A stretch of DNA of 7,820 nucleotides from Pseudomonadales bacterium (GCA_022360535.1 JAKSCP010000323.1:1-7820); one strand, 5' to 3'. Shown: positions 1-7,166, numbered from the stretch's first letter. The notes: generated from the letters alone by a model not told the origin. Program-made: numbers and translations.

Positions 1-293
1 ATCGCTATTATCGAATTCAGGCTGAGCAGGAAGCGCTGCAAGCCAACTTCGTGGCTGCCGCGCTGCATGTGACTTTCGCTGCGGACAGGGAACTGTTCGC
101 AGAAGCACGAGAACAATACAGTTATACCGTACCCCTCAATGGACTTGCGCTACAATGGGGCTTGGCGGCGGCAGTGATCCTGTTCTTGCTTGCTGAATTA
201 ACGACCACATGTTGTGCCGGTTGTGTTCGCTATGTGCGCAATAGGCGGCACTCACATCAGTCCACGCGGCATTCAAGACAAGAAGTAAAATAG
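1..293 (+). CDS. C-terminal fragment of a small membrane protein, possibly DUF2937 family
   Basis: The reading frame is open from the left edge (in phase from base 3) to a TAG at 291, so the true start lies outside the window. A GTG at 51 is in frame but is probably internal. The visible 96 residues contain a soluble helical part, a YSYTVPLN motif, one clear membrane helix (LALQWGLAAAVILFLLAEL) and a basic, His/Arg-rich tail that would stay in the cytoplasm by the positive-inside rule. The YSYTVPL-type motif just before a last membrane helix reminds me of DUF2937 proteins, which have no known function. That match is from memory and tentative. Its stop codon lies inside the 15-bp repeat leading into the SulP gene, 19 bases before the SulP start, so the two genes are probably cotranscribed and may be translationally coupled. 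Confidence 0.6.
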   Translation, partial: RYYRIQAEQEALQANFVAAALHVTFAADRELFAEAREQYSYTVPLNGLALQWGLAAAVILFLLAELTTTCCAGCVRYVRNRRHSHQSTRHSRQEVK

Positions 294-344
294 TAAGTCG
301 AATAATAGTAAGTTGAATAATAGTAATTTAAATAACAGTAAGTC
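291..344 (+). repeat. Degenerate 15-bp tandem repeat, 3.6 copies, spanning the SulP start
   Basis: Copies begin at 291, 306, 321 and 336 (the last is partial), with unit TAGTAAGTYGAATAA. Copies 1 and 2 differ by one base, copy 3 has two changes from copy 2, and copy 4 starts CAGTAAGTC. The period is five codons, so the array can grow or shrink without shifting frame. In the SulP frame it encodes the Asn/Ser-rich start (LNNSN, LNNSK). In the frame of the preceding gene it carries about ten stop codons, beginning with that gene's own TAG. A C-to-T change turns TCG of copy 1 into the TTG of copy 2 used as the SulP start. Confidence 0.85.
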
Positions 345-2043
345 TTTCCTGCGATTCATTCCCATACTTTCCTGGGTGCCCCAGTACAATGGTCAGAAGC
401 TTGCAGCGGATGGCGTCGCAGCAGTAATTGTGGCCATTATGCTGGTTCCCCAGGCCATGGCGTATGCGCTGGTAGCTGGTATGCCGGCAGAAACCGGACT
501 TTACGCCAGCATGTTCGGGCTGAGCCTGTATTGTCTTTTCGGTACCAGCAACACGCTCTCCGTAGCTCCCGTTGCGGTGGTCTCGTTGATGACAGCCGCC
601 GCGCTATCGAAGCTGGATTTACTGACTACTGCTGACTATCTTGCTGCGGCCTTTACGCTGACTTTGCTTTCCGGAATCTTGTTGCTGGGTTTAGGTCTAC
701 TGCGCCTGGGATTCATGGCGAATTTTATCTCCCATCCGGTGATCAGCGCTTTTATTACGGCATCGGCAATCATTATTGCCCTCAGCCAGGTACGTCATTT
801 GCTGGGCGTTGATGCTAATGGTCAAACGGTGTTTGAACTATTGCCGTCACTCATTATGGCTGTGACCGATACCAACGTGTTGACCCTGGTGGTCGGCGTT
901 GCTTCCATTGTAGGTATTCTATGGTGCCGAACTGGCCTCAAGTCCTTGCTCCTGGTTTGGGGCGTGTCTGAAATGGTCGCCACCATTCTGTCCCGCTCAG
1001 GACCATTGCTGGTGACAGTCGTGGCTGCCCTGATGGCATTCATTTTTGCGTTTGATCAATACGGTGTAGAGCTACTGGGCAACATCCCCGCCGGCATGCC
1101 TGATCTGTATTTCCCCGGGTTTACTGTCGAGCAGTTGCGGGGTTTGCTTGGCTCGGCGGTGCTGATTTCAATTATCGGTTTTGTTGAATCAATTTCGGTT
1201 GCCCAGGTGATGGCAGCGAAGCGCCGTGAACGAATCGATCTCGATCAGGAATTGGTGGGTCTGGGTACAGCTAATATCGCATCGGCTGCAGGTGGTGGCT
1301 TTCCAATCAGCGGTGGATTTTCCCGTTCCATAGTTAATTTCGAGGCGGGGGCGGCAACACCTGCTGCTGGGTTGTTCACGGCTGTGATCATTGCCCTGGT
1401 GGCTTTGTTTTTCACTCCAATCCTGTTTTGGATACCTCGGGTCTGCCTGTCCGCCATCATCATTGTGGCGGTTTATTCTCTCATTGATTTTTCCATGCTC
1501 GGGAAATCCTGGCGCTACTCGAAAGCCGATTTCGTGGCGGTGGCACTGACTCTTTTGCTAACGCTTAGCGTTGGTGTGGAGTTGGGGATTGCTGCAGGCG
1601 TATTGGTTTCGATTCTTATCCACCTCTACAAGGAATCGAAACCCCATGTAGCAGTTATCGGTCGCGTATCAGGCACAGAGCACTTCCGAAACATCAACCG
1701 CCATCAAGTTGAGACTTTTCCCAATCAGCTTTCCATCAGGATTGATGAGAGTTTGTATTTTGCTAACACCCGCTATCTGGAAGAGCTTATCTTTGAGTTG
1801 ATTGCTGATAAGCAGGAGCTCGAACATGTTATCCTGATGTGCACTGCCGTGAACAAGATCGACTTAAGCGCTTTGGAAACGCTGGAGAAAATCAATGAAA
1901 CTCTGGACGAGTTGGGCATCAAGCTTCACCTCTCAGAGGTAAAGGGCCCCATCATGGACAGGCTGGCAACCACTGGGTTCTTCAAAACGCTAACAGGCAA
2001 TAACTACCTCAGCCACAATCAGGCAGTGGAAGATCTGCAATAG
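313..2043 (+). CDS. SulP (SLC26) family inorganic anion transporter with STAS domain
   Basis: This is an inner-membrane secondary transporter of the SulP/SLC26 family. Known members move sulfate, bicarbonate or other small anions, often with H+ or Na+; the substrate cannot be read from sequence here. At 576 aa it has the usual length. The membrane domain covers about residues 12-440, with the family signature around 31-65 (VPQAMAYALVAG, then ETGLYAS) and the conserved core at 290-350 (ESISVAQ, RIDLDQEL, GGFPISGGFSRS). A STAS domain follows at about 470-565, with IDLSALETL at 516-524, matching the conserved loop region of that fold. The start is TTG at 313, because an in-frame TAA lies at 286 and no ATG occurs before the first membrane helix. 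No good Shine-Dalgarno sequence precedes it, so coupling to the upstream gene is likely. The gene ends 4 bases from the convergent antiporter gene. Confidence 0.93.
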   Translation: MNNSNLNNSKSFLRFIPILSWVPQYNGQKLAADGVAAVIVAIMLVPQAMAYALVAGMPAETGLYASMFGLSLYCLFGTSNTLSVAPVAVVSLMTAAALSKLDLLTTADYLAAAFTLTLLSGILLLGLGLLRLGFMANFISHPVISAFITASAIIIALSQVRHLLGVDANGQTVFELLPSLIMAVTDTNVLTLVVGVASIVGILWCRTGLKSLLLVWGVSEMVATILSRSGPLLVTVVAALMAFIFAFDQYGVELLGNIPAGMPDLYFPGFTVEQLRGLLGSAVLISIIGFVESISVAQVMAAKRRERIDLDQELVGLGTANIASAAGGGFPISGGFSRSIVNFEAGAATPAAGLFTAVIIALVALFFTPILFWIPRVCLSAIIIVAVYSLIDFSMLGKSWRYSKADFVAVALTLLLTLSVGVELGIAAGVLVSILIHLYKESKPHVAVIGRVSGTEHFRNINRHQVETFPNQLSIRIDESLYFANTRYLEELIFELIADKQELEHVILMCTAVNKIDLSALETLEKINETLDELGIKLHLSEVKGPIMDRLATTGFFKTLTGNNYLSHNQAVEDLQ

Positions 2044-2047
2044 ACTT

Positions 2048-2998
2048 TCATGCCGTCCAGGCCAGATACCCAAGATAGATCACATAGGCCATCAACAGCC
2101 CGAATCCTTCTTTGCGACTCAAGGTAAGTCCGCTACGCGCCAGTGGCAGCAAGACCAGAGCAAACATCATCATCACGATGAAATCCACCAGGGAGATGCT
2201 GCCCAGGGGGAGACTGCTGAACAGTGCCGTAATGCCAAGCACACACAACACATTAAAGATATTGGAACCAATGACGTTGCCTACCGCCAGGTCGGACTGT
2301 TTACGTAGCGCGGCCAGGATCGCTGTGGCTAATTCAGGCACACTGGTGCCAATGGCAATGAGTGAGAGGCCAATAATGGCTTCGCTGACCCCAAGTAACC
2401 TGGCCATCTCAACAGCGTTGTTCACGAAAAGGCGGCTACCCAGAATTAGCAAGCCCAGACCGAGTACGATAAGCATAAGATGCACGGGTAGGGTGCCAAC
2501 GTCTTTGTGGATCATCAGAGGTGCCAGGTCAATGTCAGCTGATGCCTTCTCTTTACCTGCCTGCAGATAACTGAAGTAGAGGTAGGCGAATAATCCACCG
2601 CTTAAAAGGAAACCATCTACCAGACTGATTGCGCCATCCAGGAGCATCGCCCCGAAGATCAACCCAGAGACAATCATCAAGGGAATCTCTTGCCTGACCA
2701 GTTGCACTTCGATTTTTATAGGGCAGATCAGGGCCGTAACACCGAGAATCAATCCGATATTGGCGATGTTGGATCCAATGACATTGCCGAGTGCTAACGA
2801 GCCGTGATCGGAGAGGGCAGACATGATGCTTACCGCCAACTCAGGGGCGCTGGTGCCAAAAGCAACCACGGTGAGTCCCACAATAAGGGGAGAAATGCCT
2901 AAACGCATAGAGAGGCGACTACTGCCGCTCACTAGCATCTCAGCACCGAAGCCGAGAATTATGAGCCCTGCCAGCAGCAGTAATGCGATGAATAGCAT
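2048..2998 (-). CDS. Calcium/sodium antiporter, CaxA/YrbG-like (Na_Ca_ex family)
   Basis: This is an inner-membrane exchanger of the Ca2+/cation antiporter superfamily, expected to export Ca2+ in exchange for Na+ or H+. The 316 residues form two homologous halves, each with an alpha-repeat: GTSAPE at 48-53 with GNVIGSN at 71-77, and GTSVPE at 217-222 with GNVIGSN at 240-246. E53 and E222 correspond to the paired ion-binding glutamates known from the archaeal NCX structure. A polar loop around 147-168 separates the halves. About ten membrane helices are expected. The ATG at 2998 is the only reasonable start: an in-frame stop lies just upstream, and the next Met (21) would cut off the first helix. 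The Shine-Dalgarno match is poor. It follows the oxidoreductase gene by 53 bases, with a hairpin between them, and converges on SulP. The exact exchanged ions are not visible in the sequence. Confidence 0.92.
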   Translation of the reverse strand: MLFIALLLLAGLIILGFGAEMLVSGSSRLSMRLGISPLIVGLTVVAFGTSAPELAVSIMSALSDHGSLALGNVIGSNIANIGLILGVTALICPIKIEVQLVRQEIPLMIVSGLIFGAMLLDGAISLVDGFLLSGGLFAYLYFSYLQAGKEKASADIDLAPLMIHKDVGTLPVHLMLIVLGLGLLILGSRLFVNNAVEMARLLGVSEAIIGLSLIAIGTSVPELATAILAALRKQSDLAVGNVIGSNIFNVLCVLGITALFSSLPLGSISLVDFIVMMMFALVLLPLARSGLTLSRKEGFGLLMAYVIYLGYLAWTA

Positions 2999-3022
2999 GC
3001 AGGTTTACCAGAGACTGCAAGA

Positions 3023-3045
3023 GTACGGTTCAAGAGGAACCGTAC
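3023..3045 (-). terminator. Hairpin between oxidoreductase and antiporter genes, possible partial terminator
   Basis: A perfect 9-bp inverted repeat (GTACGGTTC and GAACCGTAC) surrounds a 5-base loop. It begins 6 bases after the stop of the oxidoreductase gene and ends 24 bases before the antiporter ATG. On the minus-strand transcript the stem is followed by TCTTGCAG, which has no proper U-tract. It may be a weak terminator, an RNA-stability element or a protein-binding palindrome. The inverted repeat is certain; the role is inferred. Confidence 0.4.
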
Positions 3046-3051
3046 CATGAA

Positions 3052-4056
3052 TCAGATTTTCACAATCATCTTGCCGAAGTTGTCTCCGCTGAACAGAGCG
3101 AGAAACGCATCCACTGCGTTTTCGATGCCCTCTACTACAGTTTCTCTTGATTTGACCTTGCCTTCCTGAATCCAGGACTCCATGTCTGACAGGAATTGTG
3201 GACGCATATCGCCGTGGTCAGACACGATGAAACCAGTCATGCGAATCTTTTTGCCGACTACCAGCATCAGGTTGCGTGGACCAGCCATGGCTTCGTTGTA
3301 ACCGGAAATCATGCCGCAGGCCGCGATGCGGCCAAACGGATTCATGGCATTGAGCGCTGCCTCCAGATGTTCACCACCGACGTTTTCAAAATACACGTCC
3401 ACGCCCTCTGGCGCTGCCGCCATCAATGCCTTGCTGAGGTTGCCGCAGGTCTTGTAATTGATCACTTCATCAACGCCGCATTCATCTTTCAACCACTGCG
3501 CTTTGGCATCGCTGCCCACGCTGCCAACCACACGGCAGCCTTTCAGCTTGGCTATCTGGCATACATTGGCGCCAACTGCGCCAGATGCCGCAGAGACAAA
3601 TACTGTCTCGCCGTCCTTAGGTTCGCCAAACTTAAGTAATCCGACATAGGCAGTCAGTCCCGGCATACCCAGAGTTCCCAGATAAAGGGACAGTTGCTCT
3701 GGATCGAAAGGTGTTATCGGCATCAGTGTTTTTTCATCCGCGAGCAATAGATCGCGCCAGGCGCCGCCATTGAGAACAATATCGCCAGGCTTGAACTTGT
3801 CCGACTGTGATTCAACCACTTCACCTATGGCGCCACCGTACATCACTTGATTGAGCTGGTAAGCGTCGGCGTACACCGCATCTTCACGCATACGACCGCG
3901 CATATAAGGGTCCACCGACATGAAACGTTGTGCGACCAGCACCTGACCCGGACCAGGAGGCGACAATTCAGTTTCAACCAATTGGAAGTTTTCCGCCGAA
4001 GGTAGGGCGGAGGGTCGGCTGATCAGGTGAATCTCTTTGGCTGTGTAATTACTCAT
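3052..4056 (-). CDS. NADP-dependent MDR oxidoreductase, CurA/YncB-like alkenal/enone reductase
   Basis: This is a cytoplasmic, zinc-independent medium-chain dehydrogenase/reductase of the group that includes E. coli CurA (YncB), leukotriene B4 12-hydroxydehydrogenase and plant double-bond reductases. Such enzymes use NADPH to reduce the C=C bond next to a carbonyl. At 334 aa it has the normal length. The N-terminal catalytic domain carries VDPYMRGRM (48-56) and the LGMPGLTAYVGLL segment (129-141). The Rossmann part has AASGAVG at 156-162 and the family motif YFENVGG at 222-228, and the end is FGKMIVKI. The glycine usual in the GQIAK part of the Rossmann helix appears to be Cys166 here. The ATG at 4056 is preceded by a partial Shine-Dalgarno GAGAG about 7 bases away. 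The gene starts 19 bases after the TRAP permease stop, so cotranscription is likely and its substrate may be linked to the imported compound. The real substrate is unknown. Confidence 0.9.
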   Translation of the reverse strand: MSNYTAKEIHLISRPSALPSAENFQLVETELSPPGPGQVLVAQRFMSVDPYMRGRMREDAVYADAYQLNQVMYGGAIGEVVESQSDKFKPGDIVLNGGAWRDLLLADEKTLMPITPFDPEQLSLYLGTLGMPGLTAYVGLLKFGEPKDGETVFVSAASGAVGANVCQIAKLKGCRVVGSVGSDAKAQWLKDECGVDEVINYKTCGNLSKALMAAAPEGVDVYFENVGGEHLEAALNAMNPFGRIAACGMISGYNEAMAGPRNLMLVVGKKIRMTGFIVSDHGDMRPQFLSDMESWIQEGKVKSRETVVEGIENAVDAFLALFSGDNFGKMIVKI

Positions 4057-4075
4057 AAGTTTTCTCTCGCAGAAA

Positions 4076-6091
4076 TCAATTGGCGGCGCTGCCTGGTATT
4101 CTTTCCTGTCGCTTCTGAAAGATCAGAATACTGGCAAGAATGACAGCGCCAAGTATGTGGTAATAAATGGGTAGCGGTGTCCACATCAGTAAGCCGGCAC
4201 TGACTACTAATGCTGCCGCGATGGTCAGGTTGATCTTGGATTCGAGGTGCCACTGCAATAAACCGGCGAGGGCATAGAGACCGAGGCTGGCCCAGATGAA
4301 CACTTCGATACGTTCCGGCCAGGAACCGGATATCAAGGGGGAGTAGGCGAACAATATTGGCACCAGATAAAGGCCTTTGGCGATCATCCAACTCGTTAAT
4401 CCCGTTGCCATGGGGCGCGTACCGGCGATTCCTGCCGCCGCGAAGGAAGCCAGACAGACAGGCGGAGTGACGTTACTGTCCTGCGATAGCCAGAAGATAA
4501 TCAAATGGGCGCTGAGCAACATGCCGGTTAACAGTTCCGCTGGCAGCATCTCCTGTCGGATCAGTTGCTTCATCTGCAGCGGCATCTCCTGCAAAGCAAC
4601 CACTGGATCGCCGCCATAAAGGCCGATAGTAGCTGCCACATTATTTGGAAGGTCGCCGGCCTGCAACGCTTCCAATAACTGTGATTGGCTAATCAGGTCG
4701 AAAATAATTGGCGCAGACAGTGTGGCCAGGACGATGTAAGAAGCGGTGACCGGCAATCCCATGCCCAGCACCAGAGAAGCCAGGGCGACCAAAACCAACG
4801 TGATAAGCAAGGAACCCTGTGCCCACTCTACAATCATCAAAGAGAATGCGTTACCTAGCCCGGTTGTGGTCACCACATTGATCACGATGCCCACTGCGAC
4901 CAGCAGCAGCGCAGTCGCCACCATGTTGCGCACGCCGTCGACGACCGCATCGAAAATATCGTTAAGCCGCATTGGGTTGTTGGATAACCAGGACGCGGCG
5001 ATGACGCTGATAATGGCGAATGCAGCAGACGAAGTTGGCGTCCTGCCAGCGATCAAAAAGCCAATCAGCACTGCCAAAGGAATGGTGAAGTGCCATCCTT
5101 GCTTCAATACCTCTGTCATAGACTCGCCTTCGTCATCTGGTTTCGGTTCCAGGCCAAGCCGTTTCGCTTCGATACGTACGAAATAAGACACGGTCATGAA
5201 ATACAACAGGGCAGGCAGTGCCGACGCCGCAATTACGGTGAGATAGGAAATCTGTGTGTAGCTTGCCAGGACGAAGGCGCCGGCTCCCATTACCGGTGGC
5301 ATCAGCGCGCCGCCAGTGGACGCAGCCGCTTCAACCCCCGCCGCGAAGCGGGGTGGGAAACCGGATTTCTTCATCATGGGGATGGTAATTACACCGATAG
5401 AAACGGTGTTGGCCACTGCGGAACCGGTCACCGAGCCCATCAGGCCCGAACCCACTACCGAAACCATACCGGCCCCACCGGTTAGTCGCCGGGTCAGGCA
5501 ATGCGCCAGGCGCACAATAAAATCCCCCGCCCCTGATTTGAGCAGGAAGGCGCCGAAGATGATGAACATGAAGACGAAAGTGGAGGAGATGTTAGCGGTC
5601 AGACCAAACAATCCCTCACTGGTGAAGTAACTTCGATACAACACCGTTTCCAAACTAAGTCCGGGAAATGCGAACACGCCGCCGATGTAACGTCCCAGGA
5701 ACAGAATGTAGGAAAGGCTGACCAGAATCAGTACCGGCATAAACCAGCCCGTGGTGCGTCGGGTAAATTCTATGGCGAGGCCTACGGCGATGAGCGCGAA
5801 GACATAGTCACTGAGGATAAACTCAGTTTCCCGCGCATACAGTGCGTCTTCGAAGACGATCAGATAGCTTGTGGTAACGATCGCCAACAGCGCCAGTCCG
5901 ATATTGACGAAATAGGGCAGGGAACCACTGGCAATGTCTTCTCGTTCGTTGGCCATGAGCGCGCAGATGGCGCAGAAGCCACCAAAATGTATGGCGGCCA
6001 ACCACAGTTCAGAGATGCTGGCGAATACGTTGCAGTAGATGTGAAACAGCGCGAATGCAAACGCCGCCCAACGCAGCAGAGGTGAATTCAT
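4076..6091 (-). CDS. TRAP transporter fused permease (DctQM-type 4TM/12TM fusion), TAXI-associated
   Basis: This is the inner-membrane part of a tripartite ATP-independent periplasmic transporter: a small Q-like domain (roughly residues 1-135) fused to the large M domain that carries the substrate with Na+ or H+. From the chosen start it has 671 residues. M-domain motifs are GSVTGSAVANTVSIG (219-233) followed by TIPMMKKSGFPP (236-247), EAAASTGGALMPPVMGAGAF (254-273), LGMGLPVTASYI (442-453) and SQDSNVTPPVCLASFAAAGI (536-555). Between the last two motifs lies an extra stretch of about 60 residues, and more hydrophobic helices follow to the C-terminus. I prefer ATG at 6091 because AGGA lies 8 bases before it, overlapping the TAG stop of the binding-protein gene. 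An in-frame ATG at 6136 would add 15 residues and overlap that gene by 35 bases, with a weaker ribosome site. Pairing with a TAXI protein fits this fused class. The substrate is unknown. Confidence 0.94.
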   Translation of the reverse strand: MNSPLLRWAAFAFALFHIYCNVFASISELWLAAIHFGGFCAICALMANEREDIASGSLPYFVNIGLALLAIVTTSYLIVFEDALYARETEFILSDYVFALIAVGLAIEFTRRTTGWFMPVLILVSLSYILFLGRYIGGVFAFPGLSLETVLYRSYFTSEGLFGLTANISSTFVFMFIIFGAFLLKSGAGDFIVRLAHCLTRRLTGGAGMVSVVGSGLMGSVTGSAVANTVSIGVITIPMMKKSGFPPRFAAGVEAAASTGGALMPPVMGAGAFVLASYTQISYLTVIAASALPALLYFMTVSYFVRIEAKRLGLEPKPDDEGESMTEVLKQGWHFTIPLAVLIGFLIAGRTPTSSAAFAIISVIAASWLSNNPMRLNDIFDAVVDGVRNMVATALLLVAVGIVINVVTTTGLGNAFSLMIVEWAQGSLLITLVLVALASLVLGMGLPVTASYIVLATLSAPIIFDLISQSQLLEALQAGDLPNNVAATIGLYGGDPVVALQEMPLQMKQLIRQEMLPAELLTGMLLSAHLIIFWLSQDSNVTPPVCLASFAAAGIAGTRPMATGLTSWMIAKGLYLVPILFAYSPLISGSWPERIEVFIWASLGLYALAGLLQWHLESKINLTIAAALVVSAGLLMWTPLPIYYHILGAVILASILIFQKRQERIPGSAAN

Positions 6092-6099
6092 ACAGGCAG

Positions 6100-6104
6100 T
6101 CCTA
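6100..6104 (-). promoter_or_regulatory. Shine-Dalgarno of the TRAP permease overlapping the upstream stop codon
   Basis: Read on the minus strand, CTAGGACTGCCTGT precedes the ATG at 6091. The AGGA (6103-6100) shares two bases with the TAG stop (6104-6102) of the binding-protein gene and sits 8 bases from the ATG. This decides the permease start and suggests coupled translation of the two genes. Confidence 0.6.
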
Positions 6105-7166
6105 GTCCCCAGGCTCCGCTGCAGCCACAGATTCATTCAGGATCAGTCGCTCCGGAATGTCGATGCCGACTTCTCGGTAGTAGCGTAGAGCACCTGCATG
6201 CAATGGTGCCCCCAGGCCTTGTACGGCAATTTCCATGCGCATGTCCCGGGTCGCACCGTGAATCTCCTGTAGAGTCGCCAGGTTCTCCCATATAACTTTT
6301 GTGATGTTATAGACAACCTCTTCGGGAATGTCTTCCCTTGTCACCAGAACATTAGGTGATGCAACTGTTCGCACCAGTTGGTCCTGGTTAGGATAGGTGC
6401 CCGGTGGAAAGTCATACCAATCCCACAACGGGTATTTTGCGTTCAGTCTGTCCAGCTGTTCCTGGGTCCAATCGAGAATCGTAATGCGATCTCCCATCTG
6501 AGCGTACGCGCGAGTGATAGCGCTTACCGGTGCGCCGGCAGGAATATTCATGCCTACGATATTGCCATCCTGAATGGCGCTGCTGGTTGGTCCGTATCCC
6601 ATGTAGGCAAGAGTGAATTTTTCTTCGTAAGGAATGCCGAGCGTGTCGAGAATGAAGCGACCGGTTTGCTCGGCGCCGGAATTGCGTGCGCCCAAGACAT
6701 AGCGCTCTCCGTCCAGGTTCTGCAAATCCATCATGTCGCCATTGCGGACCAACTCTTGTAGCAAGACGAAGTGTTCGACGTTCTTCCACAGTGCACTTAC
6801 GCTGCGCATATAAGTTTGCGGATTGCTTACTGGTCCTTCACCCGTCCATGACCAGGCACCGAAGGGGCCTTGCAGGATAGCGAACTGGGCTTGGTTATCC
6901 CTTAGCAGCTTGACGTTCTCAAACGAACCCGCCGAACTGATTGCAGTGAGAGAAATGCCTTGTGATTCGGAGAGCTGTGCGTGTGCTATGGTGGCCAGTG
7001 CAACTCCTACCGGATAAAAAGTGCCACCAGTGGTAGCGGTGGTGAGTACATAGGGTCTTGTTCTACTCAATTCATCACTGCAAGCAGCCAGCGTGGCAAC
7101 CAGTAGTGATACGAGAAGCAGAAGTTTGGGGAATTGAAAACGGGTGCTGTTGCGGGTTGATGTCAC
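6102..7166 (-). CDS. TAXI family TRAP transporter solute-binding lipoprotein
   Basis: This is the periplasmic substrate-binding subunit that delivers ligand to the fused permease encoded 10 bases downstream. It has 354 residues. The N-terminus is a lipoprotein signal: basic residues, a hydrophobic stretch at 15-27, and a lipobox LAAC with lipidated Cys29. The residue after Cys is Ser, not Asp, which by the E. coli Lol rule predicts sorting to the outer membrane. TAXI family landmarks are TTATTGGTFYPVG (42-54), SAGSFENVKLL (78-88), GTYPNQD (256-262), IPEEVVYNITK (280-290) and PLHAGALRYYREVGI (321-335). The start is GTG at 7166: an in-frame TAA lies 24 bases upstream, and no other start occurs before the signal sequence. 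The ribosome site is weak. Substrates of TAXI systems are poorly known, with dicarboxylates and glutamate-like compounds proposed for some members. The ligand here cannot be read from sequence. Confidence 0.94.
   Translation of the reverse strand: MTSTRNSTRFQFPKLLLLVSLLVATLAACSDELSRTRPYVLTTATTGGTFYPVGVALATIAHAQLSESQGISLTAISSAGSFENVKLLRDNQAQFAILQGPFGAWSWTGEGPVSNPQTYMRSVSALWKNVEHFVLLQELVRNGDMMDLQNLDGERYVLGARNSGAEQTGRFILDTLGIPYEEKFTLAYMGYGPTSSAIQDGNIVGMNIPAGAPVSAITRAYAQMGDRITILDWTQEQLDRLNAKYPLWDWYDFPPGTYPNQDQLVRTVASPNVLVTREDIPEEVVYNITKVIWENLATLQEIHGATRDMRMEIAVQGLGAPLHAGALRYYREVGIDIPERLILNESVAAAEPGD

Noticed and set aside
822..1463. Minus-strand reading frames opposite SulP
   Set aside because: They are short, antisense to conserved SulP motifs, and Thr/Arg/Pro-rich, as expected for shadow frames.
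2112..2570. 152-codon plus-strand reading frame opposite the antiporter gene
   Set aside because: It is antisense to a well-conserved gene and its translation, rich in Arg, Ser and Thr, is typical of a shadow frame.
3196..3639. 147-codon plus-strand reading frame opposite the oxidoreductase
   Set aside because: It is antisense to conserved Rossmann-fold coding sequence, rich in His and Ala, with no recognisable domain.
4053..4391. 112-codon minus-strand reading frame inside the end of the permease gene
   Set aside because: It overlaps a strongly supported permease in another frame, is rich in Arg, His and Pro, and matches no family. It is a shadow frame.
4746..5485. Plus-strand reading frames of 131-146 codons opposite the TRAP permease
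   Set aside because: They mirror codons of conserved membrane helices (many Thr, Ser, Ala, Arg) and have no independent support.
6092..6136. Upstream ATG at 6136 as the TRAP permease start
   Set aside because: It would overlap the binding-protein gene by 35 bases and has a weaker ribosome site. The ATG at 6091 has AGGA 8 bases upstream and gives a natural start just before the first membrane helix.
6378..6789. Reading frames of about 125 codons on both strands within the TAXI gene
   Set aside because: The TAXI frame carries family motifs throughout this stretch; the others are shadows with atypical composition.
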